Below, piece by piece: positions 22,202-25,678 of a stretch of 25,678 nucleotides of DNA. Position numbers and translations under genes: made by a program. The stretch comes from a virus. Below the pieces are notes generated by a model, which was not told the origin of the DNA, did no database searches, and saw only the letters and a program-made list of their open reading frames with translations. The DNA is taken from positions 1-25,678 of the IMG/VR virus record IMGVR_UViG_3300022865_000032, one strand, 5' to 3'. The stretch's first letter is position 1, and each line of letters begins with the position of its first letter.

Positions 22202-23812
22202 TTATCTTGAACCTACATATGTAAGACCACCACGTTGTGTGCCAGCTGATAGTGCTTTTGCTGCAGCATTATCTAATACTTGTTGTTTAGCCGCTGCATA
22301 GTTAGGTTGATTTACTACATCTTTACCTTTTGATTCTATCATACCTTTTTCCCAATTAGCTACTTCTAATAGAACTTGTTCATTTTCAGTTGCATCTAAT
22401 CTATCTCCTGGATCAGCCATCTGTTTTAATGCTACTTTTAGCTGCATATCTTGTTGAGCTAATTGAAGTTTCATAGCTCGAGTATCTTCAAATTGTTTAC
22501 TGTCCATACCGTATTGTACCGCAGCTAATTGCTCAGCTCTTTCAGCTTGACGTAGTTGTATAGCGGTATCAAATTGTTGTTCTTCTAACGCTCTTCGTTC
22601 TTTTTCAGATGCAGCATAGGATTCAATACCTCTAGTTGCTCCTGATGCAATATTAGTTAAAGCGTTTTGATCTTGACCTGCAGCTATTGCCAGTCCTGCT
22701 TCTGTTAATGCCATCCACGGAGCTATCTCTGCTTGTCTATCAGCTGACGCATCCATTTTTTTCCTTTTCTCAGCTAACATATCATTATATGTATCATCGC
22801 CCATGAGGGATTTAAACTCTGCTATCCTGTCTGCCATAGTAACTTCTTTAGCTGGAGCAGCTGGAGGTTGTTGATTAGCTAAGTTCTTTTGCACTTCTGC
22901 TTCTAGGGCTGATTTTTTAGCTTTTTCTTGAACATCAGAACTTCCTTCCCAATACTTATCCTCTTGTTCTTTAAGATACCTTTTGTTTGCTATGTCTTGT
23001 TGCGTATATTCGCTGTATGGTTTTTGGTCTAATTTTTCTAACTCTATCGCGTAAGGGGATTTAAACTGTTTCTTTAACTGTTCTGTTTGTTGTCGTTGAT
23101 CTGCAGCAAATAGTGGAGGAGCTGCTCTTTTTTGTGCTTCTGTAAAAGACTCAAATGCTTCGTTTCCACCGGGTAAATCTTCAAAGAAAAACTGTCCGGC
23201 TTCTGCTATTTCTGTTGGCCGTGTGACTCCGCTAAGATTAGGGTTTCTTCCACGTAAGTTGTCAACAAGACCGCCGGGAGCGTATCCCATTATGCCTGCC
23301 ATTTCTTCAGGACTATATCTTTCAGCTGCTTGTACTTCTCCTGGCCACATACCACCTACAATAGGGCCAGCAAATTTACCCATAAATAACCCAGCTGCAT
23401 CTAATCCAGGACTGACGTAGTCATCAACAACTATATCAAACATGTCTCGCTCTTCACCTACAATACCACCCTCTGCGTAGTTACCTACATTAGGTGCAGG
23501 TAAGTTAGCTATGCCGGTTTCCGTGATAGTTTCAGACTCTGACATGACTTCTGGTTGTGGCATTTGTGGAGCTGACATACTATTAGTTAAAGCACCAATA
23601 CCCATTTGTGGAGTAGCTTTGGCTACAATTTCTTCTGATACGGTTTCAGTAGGGGTAGCTTGCGCTTGATACTTTGCTCGCATCTGTTCTCTACGTTGAA
23701 GTTCACCAAGTGCTAAATATGTAGGGACGTCAGGGGTAGGTCGTTCTACATATCCCACTAACGATTGATCATCTACACCTTTTAATCTGTCTTGTACCTG
23801 AATAATATTCAT
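22202..23812 (-). CDS. Probable internal virion/DNA-ejection protein (gp15 position)
   Basis: A 536-residue protein preceded by AGGTGG about 6 nt from its ATG, with 3 nt to the gene before it. The N-terminus has QDRLKGVDDQSLVGYV. Residues ~110-190 contain Gly-rich motifs (YAEGGIVGEE, YAPGGLVDNL), which I associate with structural proteins of uncultured marine phages. Much of the rest is Gln/Ala/Lys/Glu-rich helix expected to form coiled coils (~230-320 and ~400-500). There is no enzymatic motif. In T7 the gene at this place encodes gp15, part of the internal core that enters the cell envelope; homology is inferred from order and composition only. A tape-measure-like role is the main alternative. 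Confidence 0.65.
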   Translation of the reverse strand: MNIIQVQDRLKGVDDQSLVGYVERPTPDVPTYLALGELQRREQMRAKYQAQATPTETVSEEIVAKATPQMGIGALTNSMSAPQMPQPEVMSESETITETGIANLPAPNVGNYAEGGIVGEERDMFDIVVDDYVSPGLDAAGLFMGKFAGPIVGGMWPGEVQAAERYSPEEMAGIMGYAPGGLVDNLRGRNPNLSGVTRPTEIAEAGQFFFEDLPGGNEAFESFTEAQKRAAPPLFAADQRQQTEQLKKQFKSPYAIELEKLDQKPYSEYTQQDIANKRYLKEQEDKYWEGSSDVQEKAKKSALEAEVQKNLANQQPPAAPAKEVTMADRIAEFKSLMGDDTYNDMLAEKRKKMDASADRQAEIAPWMALTEAGLAIAAGQDQNALTNIASGATRGIESYAASEKERRALEEQQFDTAIQLRQAERAEQLAAVQYGMDSKQFEDTRAMKLQLAQQDMQLKVALKQMADPGDRLDATENEQVLLEVANWEKGMIESKGKDVVNQPNYAAAKQQVLDNAAAKALSAGTQRGGLTYVGSR

Positions 23813-23815
23813 ATG

Positions 23816-25099
23816 TTACCCACCTAATACATTATATAAGCCTAGACCTGCTAGCCCTAAACCACCAATTTGAGAAGCCATGCTTGGAGCTGGCGCATAC
23901 TGTGTCTGTGTTGAACCTAATGCACCCGCTGTACCACGTAGGATGTTTGACTGGAACTCAAGAGCCCGTCTTTCAGCATCTTGATTTTCCATAAACTGTT
24001 GATAAGCAATATTTAATTCTTCTTGCGACATAGCTTGTTGCTCAGCGCCTGTTGCAGCTTGAGCTTGAAGTCTTTCTAACTCAGTCGCTTGATCTGCTGC
24101 TCCAATTGTAGCTTGTTGCCCAGCTCCTGCCATCTGAGCTTGTAACCCAGCAAGACCAATATCTTTTTGTAAACCCGCACCATACTGATCGCCTTGTTGC
24201 TGTAGTTTTCTTCGGTCCATTTCTGCTTGAAGAGTTCTTTCTTCGGCTGTCATGCCCGCAGCTCTATCTCTTTCAAACTGTGACTGCGCATTGAGGAAAG
24301 ATTTTTCTTGTCCTTGTGCCCTTAAATCTGCTATCAATGCCCTAGTCTGAGCATCTGCCTCACCTGTCATTAAAGCCTCACGCCCACTCCCAAATGTACC
24401 TCGACCTATAGAGCTCATTGCGTTAGCATTTTTTTGTATATCTGCTTGTTTTTTAGCTTCTCTAATAGCTGCATCAGTAACATTAGTTTGATAAGGACTC
24501 ATGTATGTAGCGGCAGCTGTTGCATCAAACGTGCCCGGTGTAGTCATACCTAACGATTCTACTGTTCCTGGAGTGTATCCTAATGCCGAACCAATACCCC
24601 CTGCAGCTGTTCTACTAGTGCCAATGGCATCAGCTATATTTGTTTGTGCTAAATCAAACTCACCTCTTGGGCTCATACCTGCTACATCAGTTTGAACACG
24701 CTCTTGTAAGTCAGTAAATCCAGCTACTCTATCTCCAGCATAGGGAGTGTCAGTTTTAACTCCAGTAACGTTACCTGAAGCATCGGTAGTATATGTTTGC
24801 TTACCTGATTGTTTTAATAGTTCTTCATAGAAAGGCTTAGCATATTCAGGAAGGTCAGAGGTATACGTAGTGTTTTCTTGGGGAGCCGACGAACCACCAC
24901 CACCTTTGCCTTTAAACTCTACAAGACCTGTGCGAGGATTAATGGTACCTGCACCGCCGTGAGCTTTTAAGAGAGATACCTCCATAGTGTTGACGTGAGC
25001 TAATGTAGTGTCACCACCATCGCCCATAGCTGCAATGTCTGCATACAGGTGTTTGATTAGCCATACTTTAATTTTATTTGGTATTAGTTTTAACAACAT
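23816..25099 (-). CDS. Probable internal virion protein (gp14 position)
   Basis: A 427-residue protein starting at 25099 with GGAG about 9 nt upstream, and 5 nt after the GNAT-like gene. Residues 1-20 are basic and amphipathic (LIPNKIKVWLIKHL). There is then a Gly-rich KGKGGGGSS, a TAAAT/GIGSALGY region and a long Ala/Gln/Glu/Arg-rich helical part (~200-395) with coiled-coil character. The final ~20 residues (QIGGLGLAGLGLYNVLGG) are hydrophobic and could insert into membranes, as expected of a gp14-like protein. Start alternatives include Met25 (MGDGGDTT), which would remove the amphipathic head. No catalytic motif is seen. Confidence 0.65.
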   Translation of the reverse strand: MLLKLIPNKIKVWLIKHLYADIAAMGDGGDTTLAHVNTMEVSLLKAHGGAGTINPRTGLVEFKGKGGGGSSAPQENTTYTSDLPEYAKPFYEELLKQSGKQTYTTDASGNVTGVKTDTPYAGDRVAGFTDLQERVQTDVAGMSPRGEFDLAQTNIADAIGTSRTAAGGIGSALGYTPGTVESLGMTTPGTFDATAAATYMSPYQTNVTDAAIREAKKQADIQKNANAMSSIGRGTFGSGREALMTGEADAQTRALIADLRAQGQEKSFLNAQSQFERDRAAGMTAEERTLQAEMDRRKLQQQGDQYGAGLQKDIGLAGLQAQMAGAGQQATIGAADQATELERLQAQAATGAEQQAMSQEELNIAYQQFMENQDAERRALEFQSNILRGTAGALGSTQTQYAPAPSMASQIGGLGLAGLGLYNVLGG

Positions 25100-25104
25100 T
25101 TATA

Positions 25105-25518
25105 TTACTCCACTGGTAATTCGTAAAACACGAGTCTTTTTTCATACCCCTGTTCCTTCCATATTTTTTCCCAACCGGGTCTACCGTAGGATTCTATTTT
25201 ACTGCATCCTGTATCTCTTGCAAATTTCTGCAGCTGAGATAACCCAACTGTTTGCCACTCTTCAATATCTCGACCACCTACAAAATGCATTACTAATGTT
25301 TTTATTTGAGGGTACGTTATTACTTCAGTAACCCAAAAAGCATGAATACCTTCGTCATCAAAAGCAATCCACAGTTGTTGGTCTTTAGTAAGTAGACCTT
25401 CTAACATATCTTCCGCAGTAAATCTACCAAAAGTATACTTGGCACACCGTTCTGCAAACCCTTTAATACTATCCCAAACTACAGAAATATGTTCTCTAGG
25501 AACAAGTGATGTCTTCAT
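25105..25518 (-). CDS. GNAT-like phage protein resembling T7 gp13
   Basis: A 137-residue product. The central FWVTEVITYPQIKTLVMHFVGGRDIEEW (residues ~61-88) and C-terminal KIESYGRPGWEKIWKEQGY (107-125) match the layout of small GNAT-fold phage proteins: a strand pair, a Gly turn in place of the acetyl-CoA loop, a helix, and a G-R-x-G-W segment. T7 gp13 is of this type and is needed for virion assembly. The canonical Q/R-x2-G-x-G/A acetyl-CoA loop is not clear here, so it may not be an active acetyltransferase. It starts on the last base of the upstream stop (TAATG) and precedes the ejection-protein genes. Confidence 0.75.
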   Translation of the reverse strand: MKTSLVPREHISVVWDSIKGFAERCAKYTFGRFTAEDMLEGLLTKDQQLWIAFDDEGIHAFWVTEVITYPQIKTLVMHFVGGRDIEEWQTVGLSQLQKFARDTGCSKIESYGRPGWEKIWKEQGYEKRLVFYELPVE

Positions 25519-25678
25519 TAAGCAGGCATATACCTTTCGGGATTAATTTGTTTCCCTTGTTGTTTGTTTCCTGTTCTCGCTTGTCTTACTTTATCCATCA
25601 TAGCATATAATCTTCTTGATCCTGCGTCGGAAGAGCCATTACCTAAATGACTAACTACGTCCGCTGGCACAACAAATT
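25518..25678 (-). CDS. C-terminal fragment of a phage virion-type protein (partial)
   Basis: The minus frame is open from the window edge to TAA at 25520-25518 and gives 52 residues that begin FVVPADVVSHLGNGSSDAGS and end with the tail NPERYMPA. I recall similar tails (PADVVS-LGNGS, then R-x-A-R-T-G and -N/P-P-x-R-Y/F-x-P-A) on uncultured phage structural proteins. The shared TAATG junction with the GNAT-like gene indicates one operon. The N-terminal part is outside the window. Confidence 0.7.
   Translation of the reverse strand, partial: FVVPADVVSHLGNGSSDAGSRRLYAMMDKVRQARTGNKQQGKQINPERYMPA

Noticed and set aside
1-25678. tRNA or rRNA genes
   Set aside because: No cloverleaf-like stretch with a GTTCRA loop was found outside coding regions; the few GTTCGA matches (for example near 1668 and 12031) fall inside clear genes.

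Overview
The window looks like part of a tailed-phage genome, most likely a marine podovirus-like phage of an AT-rich bacterial host. Grounds: genes are packed with start/stop overlaps (ATGA, TAATG, TTGA) and almost no intergenic DNA; there is a phage replication set on one strand and a virion set on the other; there are no tRNA, rRNA, ribosomal or metabolic genes. The host assignment is an inference from style and composition only. All three stop codons are used, so the standard bacterial code fits. No integrase, repressor pair or attachment site is visible.

Left arm (about 1-15647, + strand): small early genes, including a DUF3310 protein, a TraR/DksA-like RNA polymerase-binding zinc protein and further tiny zinc proteins. 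A family A DNA polymerase with 3'-5' exonuclease follows. Next comes an AT-richer block of two unknown genes and a 2OG-Fe(II) oxygenase-like gene. Then a cluster of HNH genes with long Lys-rich repeats, a Cas4/RecB-like PD-(D/E)XK nuclease, an SNF2-type helicase, an ssDNA-binding protein with an acidic tail, an HTH protein, and a 965-residue primase-helicase (AEP-like primase fused to a DUF927-type ATPase). Together these cover priming, unwinding, ssDNA protection, synthesis and nucleolytic processing, so the phage probably replicates its DNA largely with its own proteins.

Right arm (25678-15644, - strand): in transcription order, the C-terminus of a virion-type protein, a small GNAT-like protein resembling T7 gp13, and proteins of 427, 536 and 2181 residues. 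This order and type match the T7 internal-virion module 13-14-15-16, so I read the last three as DNA-ejection/internal core proteins. The 2181-residue protein also carries a metallopeptidase-like motif and a ParB/Srx-like motif.

The two arms converge head-on with their stop codons overlapping (CTAA at 15644-15647), leaving no intergenic terminator. The clearest structural oddity is a 23-nt direct repeat (6199-6221 and 7062-7084) exactly bracketing the first HNH gene, which reads as the scar of its insertion.
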